From the NCBI RefSeq assembly GCF_949987515.2, contig NC_082698.1, positions 5,556,455 through 5,620,454 of the forward strand: a stretch of 64,000 nt of DNA. Reading direction: 5' to 3'. The notes beneath the pieces are model-generated. The model was given only the letters and a program-made list of their open reading frames with translations. It was not told the origin of the DNA and did not search any database. Made by a program: the position numbers and the translations under genes. Position 1 is the stretch's first letter. The number at the start of each line of letters is the position of its first letter. This document shows positions 33,906 to 45,350 of this stretch, piece by piece. This DNA comes from Delphinus delphis (lineage: Eukaryota; Chordata; Mammalia; Artiodactyla; Delphinidae).

Positions 33906-34674
33906 CCAGCAAAACAGCAACAACAAAACACCCTCTATTAAACAGCTCTTGGTTAAAGGGAAAAGGCAAAATGAAATTGTGGAAGTTCTGAAAAGTAAGT
34001 ATAGGTTAAAAATATGATCTATCGGAATCTGAGGGATACAGCTAAAAGAGTTATTAGCAGAAAACTTGTAGCACTAAATACATATAGCAATAATAATGAA
34101 AAAGAAGGGAAGAGTTCATAAACGTAAAGAAGTTAATATATTAGGCAGCAGAAAAACAGTAGAGATCTTAAAAAAATGCAAAGGTGGATTTCTTTAAGTG
34201 AAAAAACAACAAAATAGACAAACCAATAGCTAATCAAATTAAAAATGGAGAAAGCAGAAATTCACAGCATTAGAAGTGACAAAAGGTGAAACAAAAAATA
34301 AAAAATCTTAAAAAATCAAGAGTGTACTTTTCACAACTTTAGGCAAATAAATATGAAAACCTAGATGAAATGGATAGTTTTTTAGAAAAATACAACTTAC
34401 CAAAATGGAACCTAGTAAAGACATTAAGTCTAAACGGACTTATTACCACAGAAGAAGTAAGAAACTATTAAAGAACTATCCTTCCCAAGAAGCACCAGGC
34501 CTAAAATGCATCTTTCAAGTTCATGTAATCTCAATACCTCCCGAACTATTCTAGAGTGTAAAAAAATCAAGGAAAACTTTGCTATAAAGTGAGTATTTTA
34601 TTAATCTTCAAATTTGAAAAGATTTCATTGGAAAATAAAACTTCTGATTGATCTTACTGATAAATATTTATGGT

Positions 34675-34932
34675 AATTATTATTTTTGACTGCATTGAGT
34701 CTTTGTTGCTGCACGAGGGTTTTCTCTAGTTATGGTGAGCAGGGGTTTCTCTTGTTGCGGAGCACGGGCTCTAGGCGCACAGGCTTCAATAGTTGCAGTG
34801 CACGGGCTCAGTAGTTGTGGCACGCAGGCATAGCTGCTCCTCGGCATGTGAGATCTTCACCGGCCAGGGATCGAACCTGTGTCCTCTGCACTGAAGGGCT
34901 GATTCTTGACCACTGTGCCACCAGGGAAGTCC
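34675..34932 (-). mobile_element. CHR SINE, long form, diverged
   Basis: Minus-strand CHR SINE whose head ends at CCACCAGGGAAGTCC. It faces the plus-strand SINE at 34965 head to head across about 32 bp. Confidence 0.88.
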
Positions 34933-34964
34933 CTATGTTCAATTTTTAAATAAAAAGTTATCCA

Positions 34965-35170
34965 GGGCTTCCCTGGTGGCACAGTGGTTGAGAGTCCACC
35001 TGCCGATGCAGGGGACATGGGTTCGTGCCCCGGTCCGGGAAGATCCCACATGCCGTGGAGCGGCTGGGCCCGTGAGCCATGGCCGCTGAGCCTGCGCATC
35101 TGGAGCCTGTGCTCCGCAATGGGAGAGGCCACAGCAGTGAGAGGCCCGCGTACCGCAAAAAAAAAAAAAA
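34965..35170 (+). mobile_element. CHR SINE, short form, plus strand
   Basis: Starts GGGCTTCCCTGGTGGCACAG and ends in poly-A. Flanked by AAAAAGTTATCCA (34952-34964; right copy near 35166-35178, overlapping the poly-A). A- and B-box-like motifs are clear in the tRNA-like head. Confidence 0.93.
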
Positions 35171-35230
35171 GTTATCCAAAAGAATGCAATAGCACATGAA
35201 AAGAAAGCTACATTAAGAGCAAGTGAGATT

Positions 35231-35368
35231 GAGGAATTCCCTGGCGGTCCAGTGGTTAAGACTGGGTGCCTTCTTAGCTGTGTCCTGGGTTCAATCTCAA
35301 TCCAGGAGCTAAGATCCCACAAGCTGTTCAGTGCAGCCAAAAACAAAACAATCAAACAAACAAAAAAC
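35231..35368 (+). mobile_element. tRNA-head-only SINE (CHR-1/Bov-tA-like)
   Basis: Starts GAGGAATTCCCTGGCGGTCC and ends in an A-rich (CAAA)n tail. AGTGAGATT flanks it at 35222-35230 and 35369-35377. Confidence 0.88.
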
Positions 35369-35500
35369 AGTGAGATTAATTCCAGAATGCAAGGATGGTC
35401 CAATATTAGGAAATATATTGATATACCATACTATTAATAGAGCTAAGGGGATGAATCATGATCATCTCCATAGATACAGAAGAGGTACTTGACATAATTC

Positions 35501-35918
35501 TGTCTATATTAGACTGCTAACAGTGTTATAACAAAGTACCACAGACTGGGTGGCATGAACAACAGAAATGTATCTTCTCATAGCTCTGGAGGCTGGAAGT
35601 CCAAGATCGAGGTATTGGCACGGGTGGTTTCTTCTGAGGCTTCTCTCCTTGGGTTGCACGTGGTCTCCTTCTCGCTGCCTCACCTGGTCTTTCCTATGTG
35701 TGCATGTGCTCCTGGTGCCTCTTGGTGTGTCCAAATTCCCTCTTACAAGGACACGAGTCAGAATGGATTAAGGCCCACCCTAATGGCTTCATTTTAACTT
35801 AATCACCCCTTTAACAGCCTTTTCTCCAAATACAGTCACATTCTGAGGTACTGGAGTTAGGGCTTCTACATATGAATCTTTTTTTGGAGTGGGGGACACA
35901 ATTCAGCCCATAACAATA
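35501..35918 (-). mobile_element. MLT1-type solo LTR, antisense
   Basis: Antisense MLT1 pattern: ATAACAAAGTACCACAGACT, TAGCTCTGGAGGCTGGAAGT, AGTCACATTCTGAGGTACTG and ACACAATTCAGCCCATAACA. It interrupts the old L1 between GACATAATTC and CCATTCATTT. Confidence 0.78.
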
Positions 35919-36849
35919 CCCATTCATTTTATAAACACTTAGTAATATATGAATTGATGGATACTTTCAAAACATGATAGATATATACGCTTCAGACCAA
36001 AGTTAGCTTTTGACTTAATAGGAAAGCACTTGGGGCTTTGCTACGAAGGTCTGGAACAAGAACTAATGCCTGCTGTCTCTACAACTGCTAAACATGGTTA
36101 TTAGCCAATGTAATCAGACAAAATAAAACATTTACAGAGTATATATTAGAAAGGAATATAGATGTATTTCTATTTACAGATAATATGATTATGTAGCAAC
36201 CCAAAGAATCAATGGGAAACTACTATAAAATAGTAAGAAAATTTAGTAAATTAAGTTATAAAATCAACACAGAAATCAATAATTGTCATATATATAAATA
36301 AAAACCAGTCAGAAAACGTAGTGGAAGAGAAGACTGCACTTATAACAGCAAGAAAGGAAATGAAATATTTAGGCATAAACTTACATAGAAATGTCCAAAA
36401 CCTAATGGAAAACTTAAACACCCTGGAAGACACAAGAAGGGCCACGAAGAAGTGGAAAAACATGCTATGTTTTGGATAGAAAAACTCATTTTCACAAATA
36501 TATCAATTCTTCACAGGTCGATTTGTAAATTAAAGTTTATTTCGAAGAACAAATAAGATTCACAAGGGAAACCTAGAGGAAGCTGAGGCACAGGTGTGGG
36601 GAGCACAGGTTAAACATACTATAGAACGTCTAGAATTAGAATATTACAACATGCCAGAAAGGCTCTGTAACTACAGTACTATGGAATTGGTGCTTGCACA
36701 GACAGACCGATGGAACAGAAGTGGGAAACTCTGGAAATAGACCCAACCGCAGATGGAAATTTAGTACTTCATAAAGGTGGGTCTCAGACCCGTGAGGAGA
36801 CAGCAAGGGCATGCTCATCCTTTGCTCAAAGGAGGTGACAGTTACAGGG

Positions 36850-37282
36850 TGTCCTGGGCTGGAGACTGTTCCCCCCCAAACTGATGTCCTTCTCAGAACC
36901 TCCGAATGTGATGTGATTTGGAATAGGATCATTGCAGATGCCATTGGTTCCAATGGGGCCATGCCGGTGTATGGTGGGCCCTTAATCCAACACGACTATG
37001 TCCTTATAAGAAGAGACACAGCGACACAGGGGAAGACGAGTGACAATGGAGCCAGAGAGACTGGAGTGTTGTACCTACAAGCCAAAGACAGCCTGGAATA
37101 GTGGCAACAGCAGAAGTTAAGAGCAAAGCGTGGGACAGGTTCTCCCCTAGAAGCTTCAGAGGGAACACAGCTCTGTCAACTCCTCAGTCTCACACTTACA
37201 GTCTCTTGTGAGGGAAGAGCGTCTGTTGTTTTAAGCTATCCCGTTTGCAGTACTTTGTTGCAGCAGCCTTGGGACACTAATA
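36850..37282 (+). mobile_element. MLT1-type solo LTR
   Basis: Plus-strand MLT1 pattern: TCCGAATGTGATGTGATTTG, TCATTGCAGATGCCATTGG, GGGCCCTTAATCCAACACGA and the end GTACTTTGTTGCAGCAGCC to CACTAATA. It belongs to the same LTR type as the copies at 35501 and 63431. Confidence 0.78.
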
Positions 37283-37424
37283 CTTTGGGTGTCGAGACAG
37301 AGAGGATGCTTGACAGGAGGTGGGACCCTCCAACCTGTGAAGACCCCGTGGTGGGGGGAGTTAGGGACATAAATACTCCGCTCTTACTCCTTTCGCGCCC
37401 TCTGATCTCCCGGTCTGAGCTCTC

Positions 37425-37770
37425 CAGGGTGGTGGGCGCTCATCAGACGCAGCAATGGTGCCCTTGAAATGTGGCTAATCTGAATCGGCACGTGCTGTAA
37501 GTAGAACATACACGCTGGATTGCGAAGGCTTGGTGAGAAAAAAGATTGTAAAATATTTCACAAATAAGTATTTTTTTTCATATTGATCACACGTTGACAT
37601 GGTAATGTTTCAGATACACTGAGTCAAATAAAATACATTATGAAAACGAACTTCACCTATTTCTTTTTACTTTTAAAGTGTGGCTACTGGAAATTTTTGA
37701 GTGATACCCGTGGCTCATGCCAGGGGCTTGTATTTTCTTTTTGTTGAACAGCACTGCTGAAAAAGCCAGA
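37425..37770 (+). repeat. Ancient DNA-transposon-like repeat
   Basis: CTTGAAATGTGGCTAATCTG, TGTGGCTACTGGAAATTTTT and GTTGAACAGCACTGCTG match a common old mammalian non-autonomous element. I do not assign the family name. Confidence 0.5.
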
Positions 37771-37864
37771 GGGCAAGACATCCTGCTGAGATGGTCCATC
37801 AGGTCAGCTTCCTGGGCCCAGAACAGGGGCAGAAGGGAGGAGAGTGGATCCAAAGAGGCAAACA

Positions 37865-38300
37865 AAAGATATCACACAAGCACCTACTATGTGCTAGGAA
37901 TGATTCTGTGCAAGCACCTAGCATGTGCTACAAATCATTCTAGAGGCTGGGAATAAAGCAGTGAAACATCCAGGTGAGAGATGGCAATGCCCTGGTGTGA
38001 AAGCAGAAGGAATGGGGAGAAAAGGAGGGATTCAAGAATTATCTAGGAGGCAGAGTTAACAGAACTTAGGGACTGGACTGGGAAAGAGAGAGGAACCTCG
38101 TTTGTAGATGGAGTGAACATGTGAACAGTGATTTCGTTTCCTGAGATAGGAACAGCTATAAGGTGCAAGTCCGGTGTGGGAGAGGAGAGATGCTTTCCAT
38201 TTCGGAAATAATGAGTTTATTTGTGAAACCTGGTTGCATATATGGAACCAGAGATGAGGAAAAATCATAGACCAGAGATTATGATTTGGGAATTATCAGC
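37865..38300 (-). repeat. L2-like LINE, antisense, with local duplication
   Basis: CACCTACTATGTGCTAGGAA starts an antisense L2 pattern that ends near GGAATTATCAGCATATGC. A 34-bp segment at its start is duplicated in tandem (37878-37911, 37912-37945). Confidence 0.5.
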
Positions 38301-39906
38301 ATATGCTACAAATCATTGCCTCTTAAATATTTTCAACATTAATTATTGGAGACGCAGACACTCTGGCCCCAAACTGCCCTGTTCACCTTCCCAGTTGAAG
38401 AAACACTTTCAATAATCACAAAATTTCACTGTCCAAAGACATTCTGAGGGAATGACTTCTATAACAACAAACTAATATATATAATATATTTATCATTATA
38501 TAGTTATCTAAAATAACACCTCACCACTCTTAGCAATAGGAGTCTGAAGGGTCCATATTTGTACCATTACACATTGTCCTAAATCTGGGCACTGGAAAAT
38601 TATGGGCCAAAAATGCAATGGATGCTAATAGGCATCTCATTGTACAGCTGACCAAATAGCTCACAAGAAATTAAAGTGGTAACGAGGAAGTCAAACTAAT
38701 AAAGATTTCTAATTGAAATGGAATAATAGTTGCAAGCCCAAACCACAGCAACTCAAGGCAACACTGACGACGCATTAATGACCAAGCATTATCCCTGAAG
38801 ATTCCAAATGCTTATTTGCACAGGAAGTAGGAGAGAAGTAGTACTGTTCGGCAGAATTCTCAGTAAATTCTTATATGGGGCTGATTTAAGTTTAAGAACT
38901 CCAAATTTAGGAACACATGTCATGGGTAACGCTTAGTCCCGTAAAAATAGAAGCCCTTGTCACTGCACGCCATTTGTCTGTTAGAAAAGAAAGCAATTTG
39001 TACAAAAGTATTTGCACATAAGTATTTTCAACCTGTCTTATTCCTCTTCCCGGGGGATCAGGTTTTTTTGGGGGAGGGGGTTGTTGTGTTGATCTGTGTA
39101 GAGCATGGAGAAGAGAAGGGAAGAAAGCTAGATAATCATATGAGAAAACGGGAGAAGTAGTTGTAGAGAAAAGATGGATCCTGAAAGCCAAGATAGGCTG
39201 GAGGGTTTTTTTAGGAGGAGGGGGAAGTGGGAGGAAGGATGCTCAGGAAGAACTTGACGAGGAGATTTCTGGAGAAGGCGGCTGCCCGGAGTGGGACTTT
39301 GACACAATTTGCACCACCTCATGGAGTACCAGGCCATGTCATCCCCTCTTTGGCACTCACGATCTAAACGGCTTTTCGAGTTGTGGGTGTCGGTCTTGTT
39401 TTTCTGTTGCATTTTTACTGGGGAAGCAGATTTCACAGCCTCTCAGGGACAGGTTGAGAAATCCGGCTGCAGATGGTAGTTGGAAGTCCGTGAGTTGAAG
39501 AGGTTGCTCAGAGTGGGGACATAGCACAGGAATCCTCTGGTCAGCAAATCCTCCATCCATTGACCTTTGAGGACTGCTGTCCAAGAGGGCTGCTCTTAAG
39601 ATCTTTCATCTTCACAGAGATCATCGCTCTCTCCATGGAATGATCAAAGTCCTTCCATACGTAACGAGTGTCCTGCGCTGACTCAGAAAAGCAAAGCCCA
39701 CTTGTCATGAGAGCTGCAGGGCTGGGAATTTGTCTGCAGGGACTCCCGTTCTCCAGGTACCCAGCTTCTTCCTGCTCTCCTTTGCTGTTGGGGAGTGACG
39801 TCTAGAACCGTAGGCTTGTAACCTCTGTAAGAGTCAGCGTGTGTGCAGATAGGGTGCTGCCGCTGTTGATTAGGTAGCGTGTGGCATGGGCAACTCATAC
39901 GCTCTT
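38301..39906. other. Single-copy DNA
   Basis: No repeat or gene recognised in 1.6 kb. It is AT-rich to about 39000, then mixed. Frames of 94-102 codons on the minus strand near 38.9-39.4 kb are unrecognised. Confidence 0.45.
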
Positions 39907-40113
39907 TTTTTTTTTTTGCGGTACGCGGGCCTCTCACTGCCGTGGCCTCTCCCCTTGGGGAGCCACAGGCTCCGGACGCGCAGGCGCAGCGGCCATGGCT
40001 CCCGGGCTTAGCCGCTCCGCGGCACGTGGGATCTTCCCGGACCGGGGCACGAGCCTGTGTCCCCTGCATCGGCAGGCGGACTCTCAACCACTGCGCCACC
40101 AGGGAAGCCCCCT
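39907..40113 (-). mobile_element. CHR SINE, short form
   Basis: Poly-T at the left, head at the right. AACTCATACGCTCTT and TCTCATACACTCTT are the flanking duplications. The 169-codon minus frame that crosses it is composed largely of SINE sequence and is not a gene. Confidence 0.92.
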
Positions 40114-40347
40114 TCTCATACACTCTTGAAATGATTGAGAACTCCGGAGAACTCTTGTTCATGTGGGTTTTATTTAATGAGATTTCCCACATTGGAACTT
40201 AACTGAGGCATTAAAAATTATTTATTAATTAATTTAAAAAGAACAATAACAGACCTATTACATGCTAACATAAATAACGTATTAATTTTTAAATTGAAGT
40301 ATAGTTGATTTACAATGTTGTGTTAATTTCTGCTGTACGGCAAAGTT

Positions 40348-40350
<3 letters not shown>

Positions 40351-40388
<38 letters not shown>
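40351..40388. repeat. (CA)19 microsatellite
   Basis: A pure CA run inside the L1 3' UTR. Confidence 0.95.
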
Positions 40389-40392
<4 letters not shown>

Positions 40393-40621
40393 TATATATA
40401 CATTCTTTTTTGGTTTATCACAGGATATTGAATATAGTTCCCTGTGCTATACAGTAGGACCTTGTTGTTTATCCATTCTCTATATACTAGTTTGCATCTA
40501 CCAACCCCAAACTCCCATTCCATCCCTACCCCATTCCTCCTCCCCCTTGGCAACCACAAGTCTGTTCTCTATGTCTGTGAGTATGTTTCTGTTCCATAGA
40601 TAAGTTCATTTGTGTCATTTT

Positions 40622-40760
40622 ATTTATTTGTTTGTTTATTTATTTTTTTTTTTGGCCATGCCGAGTGGCATGATGGATCTCAGCTCCCCAGCCAGGGATC
40701 AGACCCAGGCCCCGGCAGTAAAAGCACTGAGTCCTAACCACTGGGCCACCAGGGAATTCT
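40622..40760 (-). mobile_element. tRNA-head-only SINE (CHR-1/Bov-tA-like)
   Basis: TTTA-rich tail, TTTTGGCCATGCC body and a head ending CCAGGGAATTC. Imperfect flanks TGTGTCATTTT and TGTGTCATATT. Confidence 0.88.
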
Positions 40761-40999
40761 CTGTGTCATATTTGAGATTTCACATATAAGCGATATCATA
40801 TATTTGTCTTTCTCTGTCTGACTTACTTCACTTAGTATGATAATCTCTAGGTCCATCCATGTTGCTGCAAATGGCATTATTTCATTCTTTTTTATGGCTG
40901 ACCAGTATTCCATTGTATATACGTACCACATCTTCTTTATCCATTCATCTGTCGATGGACAGGTTATTCCATGTCTTGGCTTAAATAACACATTAATTT

Positions 41000-42210
41000 A
41001 AAAAAACCTATATTTTCCAAGGAAAAGACAGTGAGAAGAGTGGTATTGTTTTACATTTTTACATATCTCTTTAATGTCTGGCTTACTAGAAGACAGCTAC
41101 ATTTTCTTATCTACTTCTTTATGGAATGTGATGTGTTTGGTTGAGGTATATAAGAAACACCTGGCCTCTCACAGGTATGTAGTTGGAGAAAGGAGGGCGA
41201 TTCTGATAGTCTCTTCAGATAATGGTGGCTATTCTGCTTTTATACCATATCAAACCTTGAATGTCGTAGTCCCCAAAGTTAATTGCTACGTGGAATATGG
41301 AATGATATCAATGAACTTTTCATTCTCTGTTATATTAAAATCCATTTTTCTATCACTTTGGATGGATCTTCTACCCATGCATGATTTTGTAACATCATGC
41401 ACTGGCTGCTTGGAAAATACTGGTTCACTCAGTGAGGCAGCTCTTCCAAATGTTGATACATTTCATTAGACACTATCAAAAATTACTTTGGTTAATATCA
41501 ATCACATCAGAAAAGGGTTTACATATTGGAAGGCTTTCCAGCTCGTGGGGGCATATGTAAGTTTTCCAACATCTAATTTTCACCTGAAAGCTTGAAATTT
41601 TATCACTGGCAACAAATAACAGTTGTTTTCCTTGAAGTGACAGACTTACTTCATTCACTCCTGAGAAAACGTCTGTTAGTTATCCAAGTCTGAATAACCA
41701 TAGTTTGTCAGAGGTTCATTCGAGTAGAAACAGAATTCCGTGAAAAAATACCTAGTTCAGTGCACAACTCAATAACTGCACAAGAACTTTTCTTCAGGAC
41801 AATATCGTCCTGTGGAGTGCAGCGGAAGTATTTTGTGTGTATTTCCCAACTTTGTCACAGGGATATATAGAGACATGTTCTCATAGGTGAAGACAAAATA
41901 AAATGAATAATTTTTACTGCTTCATCAAGAACATTCTTGAGTGAAACTAGCTTTTTTTTTTCTTCCAATGAGCACAGGGCAGTAAAGAACATGATGGCGA
42001 CTGGTGCGATTTAGTGGCACGCCTTCGTTGGTTATTACGGCACCTGCAGTTTGATCCATCATTGTTTGCACCGTCTGTGCAAATGTCCATACAGAGAAAA
42101 GGGCGCATATCATCTTGGTGGTATTGTGTAAACTGTTTTACTTTCACAGACTCTCCGAAAGGGCATTAGCAAACTCCGGGGTCCACGGGCCCTAGCTGGT
42201 GAACTGCTGG
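41000..42210. other. AT-rich single-copy DNA
   Basis: The 131-codon plus frame at 41074-41469 does not resemble a known protein. No repeat recognised. Confidence 0.45.
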
Positions 42211-42212
42211 TA

Positions 42213-42869
42213 TAGTTGATCCTCATTATTCACGGATTCAGTATTTGTGAATTCACCTACTCACTAAGATCTTTTTGTCACCTCCAGTCAATACTCACTG
42301 CACACCTGTGGCCAGTTGTGGACAAGCGTGTGCACAGAGTGGCTTGAATTCTGTGGCTCAGTGTGCACGTTCCCAGCTGAGGTCAAACAAGGGGACCCTC
42401 TGCCCTCCTTGTCCGGCTCTCAGACCATAAGCCAGGGTCCTTGATGCAGTTTATTTAGTGCCACACTTTTAGCTTTAATTCTGTGCTTTTGTCTGATGAT
42501 TTTACTGTTTAAAGTGACCCCCACATATCACACAGAAGTGCTATCCAGTGTTTCTGAGCACAAGAAGGCTGGGATGTGCCTCATGGAGAAAATACACGTG
42601 TTAGATAAGTTTTATTTTAGCATGAGTTATGGTGCTGTTGGCCCTGAGTTCAATGTTAAAGAGTTAACAGTACATATTACATAAGGTGTCTTTAAACAGA
42701 GACACACATAAACCAAGGTCCTATATTGATCAGTAGATGAAAATGTGACCAGAGGCTCATAGGAACCTAACCTTGTATTTCCTTTAGGGGCAATGACTCA
42801 GTATTCCCTAGTTCAGTGTTCATGACAACTTTATAGAACATAACTACTGCAAACAATGAAAACTGACTG
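42213..42869 (+). mobile_element. Tigger (pogo-type) DNA transposon, internally deleted
   Basis: Imperfect inverted ends lie at 42213 and 42869, with TA at 42211-42212 and 42870-42871. The frame at 42496-42684 reads as the start of a pogo transposase (helix-turn-helix; block EKIHVLDKF, then MSYGAVGPEFNV). The catalytic part is missing, and the sequence jumps to the transposon's 3' end. It is a non-autonomous relic. Confidence 0.82.
42496..42684 (+). pseudogene. Tigger transposase N-terminal remnant
   Basis: About 60 codons of the DNA-binding helix-turn-helix domain survive without a stop and with several substitutions; the DDE catalytic domain is absent. Transposases of this class gave rise to CENP-B-like host proteins, but nothing here suggests reuse. 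Confidence 0.75.
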
Positions 42870-42904
42870 TATGAGACAGTGTGGCCCACACTGACCATCA
42901 CACC

Positions 42905-43265
42905 GTTAGTTAGGATCAGCTAAGTTATGCTGTAGTAACAACATCTCCTACATCTTTGTGGCTTAGGATGATAAAGATTTAGTTTTTACCTCATGCTTCA
43001 TGTTTATTGTCGGTACCTGGGCTCTTCTGCATACTTCCTTCCCTCCGGGACACAGGCTGACAAAGACCCCAGCAACTAGAACATTCGCGGTCATAGTGGC
43101 AGCAAAAGGACATATGGCTCACAGGCACTTAAAGACTTTCTTCTGGAAGGGGCATCATTTCTGTTCACATTTTATTGGCCAAAGTCAATCCCACAGTCGC
43201 ACCGACTTTTCAGAGGGCAGATAAGCGCAATCCTACCATGTGTCCTGGAGGAGAGCAGGTGATAT
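42905..43265 (-). repeat. Possible MaLR-type LTR, antisense
   Basis: TTATGCTGTAGTAACAACAT, GTGGCTTAGGATGATAAAGA and CACATTTTATTGGCCAAAGT follow the layout of an antisense LTR of the MLT type. Diverged; family uncertain. Confidence 0.4.
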
Positions 43266-43644
43266 TCGGTAAATATCACAAATGACTGTCTTCTTCATGA
43301 CATTTCATCGACTCTCGGGTGCCAATAGTTGAAAGTGCACCATTATTTTATCTACCAATAAGAAAGAAAAATGCTGCTAATTAAGCTATGACATGCTATC
43401 CATTATAAGACTCATCCTGATCTTAAGGAGGTTAAAATATAAAAACACAGAAACTTAAAATTGAGGAAATTTGGTAGATGCTGGAGGAAAATGAAATATT
43501 ATACTTGAATATGAAAAAGTAGAGTAAGTGATCATAATTTTTTTTCATGGCCTACTCTTAATGTCTTATTGCCTCGAAGTACAATGCTTACTATGCCTAC
43601 CAGTAATTGTGGGTTAGAGCAAACTCACTGGTATGTTATTATTT
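43266..43644. other. AT-rich single-copy DNA
   Basis: Nothing recognised. Confidence 0.4.
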
Positions 43645-43925
43645 TGACTTTTTATTCTTAAATAATTATAGGGTCAAAGTTAATTGCAAAAAAGGTACAA
43701 GGAAGCCTCACATACTCTTCGCCCAGTCTCCCCCAAGGGTAACATCTCGTACAACTAGAGTACAATATCACAACCAGGAAATTGATATTAGTGCAACCCA
43801 CAGAATTCGTCAGACTTCACTCATTTGTGTGTGTGTGTGTAGTTCTATGCAGTTATTATTGTGTAGATTCGTATAACTACCACCCAATCAAGATACAGAC
43901 CATTGGCATGTTTCCTGTGATATTA
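43645..43925 (-). mobile_element. L1M 3' UTR fragment
   Basis: AGTACAATATCACAACCAGG, a (GT)n run near 43825-43842 and AATCAAGATACAGACC match the antisense 3' UTR of an old L1. Confidence 0.75.
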
Positions 43926-44303
43926 GCAGAACATTTTATACACATAAGCTCAGTGGTCAGGGGATGACTCAGAACACTTGCCTGTTTGCAACTTAAAGTT
44001 AGTGGGCGCTTTGTTGATGACCTTGATTCCTTGAAATACTTTCGATCAACTTGAGCAAGAAGGGTTGTCTAACACAGGAATTCTTTGACTTGAGAGTAAT
44101 TTGTGGGAGGTTTTTAAAAAGAGCTATCGAGGCCTGTTAATTTTAGAGGGAGATCCAACAAGCAGTGGAGGAATTGAGAAGGGAAAAGTAAAGAACACGC
44201 AAGATGGTTTGTATCAGATTCTTCATATTTTCAGACCTCATCTTTAGAGGAAAGGGGGCATGACTTTATTACACACATGTGTGATTTTAAGATGTCTATT
44301 GTC
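43926..44303. other. Single-copy DNA
   Basis: Nothing recognised. Confidence 0.4.
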
Positions 44304-45037
44304 ATGTCGGCGAGGAGGTGGAGAGAAGGGAAGCCTCGTGCACTGCTGGTGGGAGTGTAAATTGGTGCAGCCAGTATGGAAAGCAGTATGGATGGTCCTC
44401 AGAAAACTAAATATAGAACTACCATATGACCCAGCAATTCTACTCCTGGGTATATATCTGAAAAAAATGAAAACACTAATTGGAAAAGATACATGCATCC
44501 CAATGTTCATAGCAGCACTATGTACAGTTGCCAAGATATGGAAGCATCCTAAGTGTCCATCAACAGATGAATAGGTAAAGAAGATGTGGCACATACTGGA
44601 ATACTACCCAGCAATATAAGAATGAAATTTTGCCACTCGTAACAACATGGATAACCTGGAGGGTATTATGCTAAGTGAAACAGGTCAGACAGAGAAAGAC
44701 AAATACTGTATGATATCACTTACATGTGGAATCTGAAAAATATAACAAACTAGTGAATATAACAAAAAAGAAACGGACTCACAGATATACAGAACAAACT
44801 AGTGGTTACCAGTGGGGAGAGGGAAGTGGGGAGGGGCAAGATAGGGGTAGAGGATTAAGAGGTACAAAATATTAGGTATAAAATAAGCTGCAGAGATATA
44901 TTGGACAACACAGGGAATATAGCTGGTATTTTATAATAACTATAAATGGAGTATAACCCTTAAAACTTGTGAATCACTAGTTTGTACACCAAGAATTCAC
45001 ATAATATTACACATCAACTATACGTCAATAACATAAA
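44304..45037 (+). mobile_element. L1 3' end, plus strand
   Basis: Begins in the ORF2 C-terminal region (readable frame to 44574 with blocks [11 protein letters not shown] and [17 protein letters not shown]) and runs through the 3' UTR. TTAAGATGTCTATTGTC on the left and TTAAAATGTCCATTATC on the right are the target duplication. Confidence 0.9.
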
Positions 45038-45194
45038 ATTAAAATGTCCATTATCTCCCCTAGTTTAATTAAGTTACGTAAAGAACCTAAAACAAGGTGT
45101 GGGGTGGCAACACTTTTGTGACAGTTGCCACCGAGGGACTGCCTACCCTCTACTAAGCCGTCATGCATACTGTCTTGTTTGTTTGGACAGTGAC

Positions 45195-45350
45195 TCAGGG
45201 GGTAGGGCTTCTTTCTCCCATTTCACAGATGAACAAACTGTGGAAGACAAATGACTTGCCCTGTGTCCCTTAACCAGCAAGTGGCTGAACTGGCCCCGCA
45301 GTTTCTTTGACAGCCAGGTCTGTGTTCTTCCACTGGGCAGTGCTGCTTTT
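45195..45350 (-). repeat. MIR fragment
   Basis: CATTTCACAGATGAACAAAC, AATGACTTGCCCTGTGTC and AGCAAGTGGCTGAACTGG fit antisense MIR. Confidence 0.65.

Larger units (their letters stand above)
33040..36849 (+). mobile_element. Old L1 (L1M-type) ORF2 remnant, plus strand
   Basis: Sense L1 ORF2 sequence in order: endonuclease region (GTGGACAGAAAATTAGTAAG near 33421), linker (near 34150-34400), reverse transcriptase (CAAGGATGGTCCAATATTAG near 35390) and the downstream region (CCAGAAAGGCTCTGTAACTA near 36654). Heavily mutated and very A-rich, with no long sense frame. Split by SINEs at 34675, 34965 and 35231, by an MLT1 LTR at 35501, and bounded by another LTR at 36850. Confidence 0.75.
40290..40981 (-). 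mobile_element. L1 3' end with target duplication
   Basis: Antisense 3' UTR and the last codons of ORF2, 5'-truncated. TAAATAACGTATTAATTT (40271-40288) and TAAATAACACATTAATTT (40982-40999) flank it. Contains a CA microsatellite and is itself split by a SINE at 40622. Confidence 0.9.

Noticed and set aside
39683..40192. 169-codon minus-strand frame
   Set aside because: Its middle is a CHR SINE; SINE frames often stay open in several phases.
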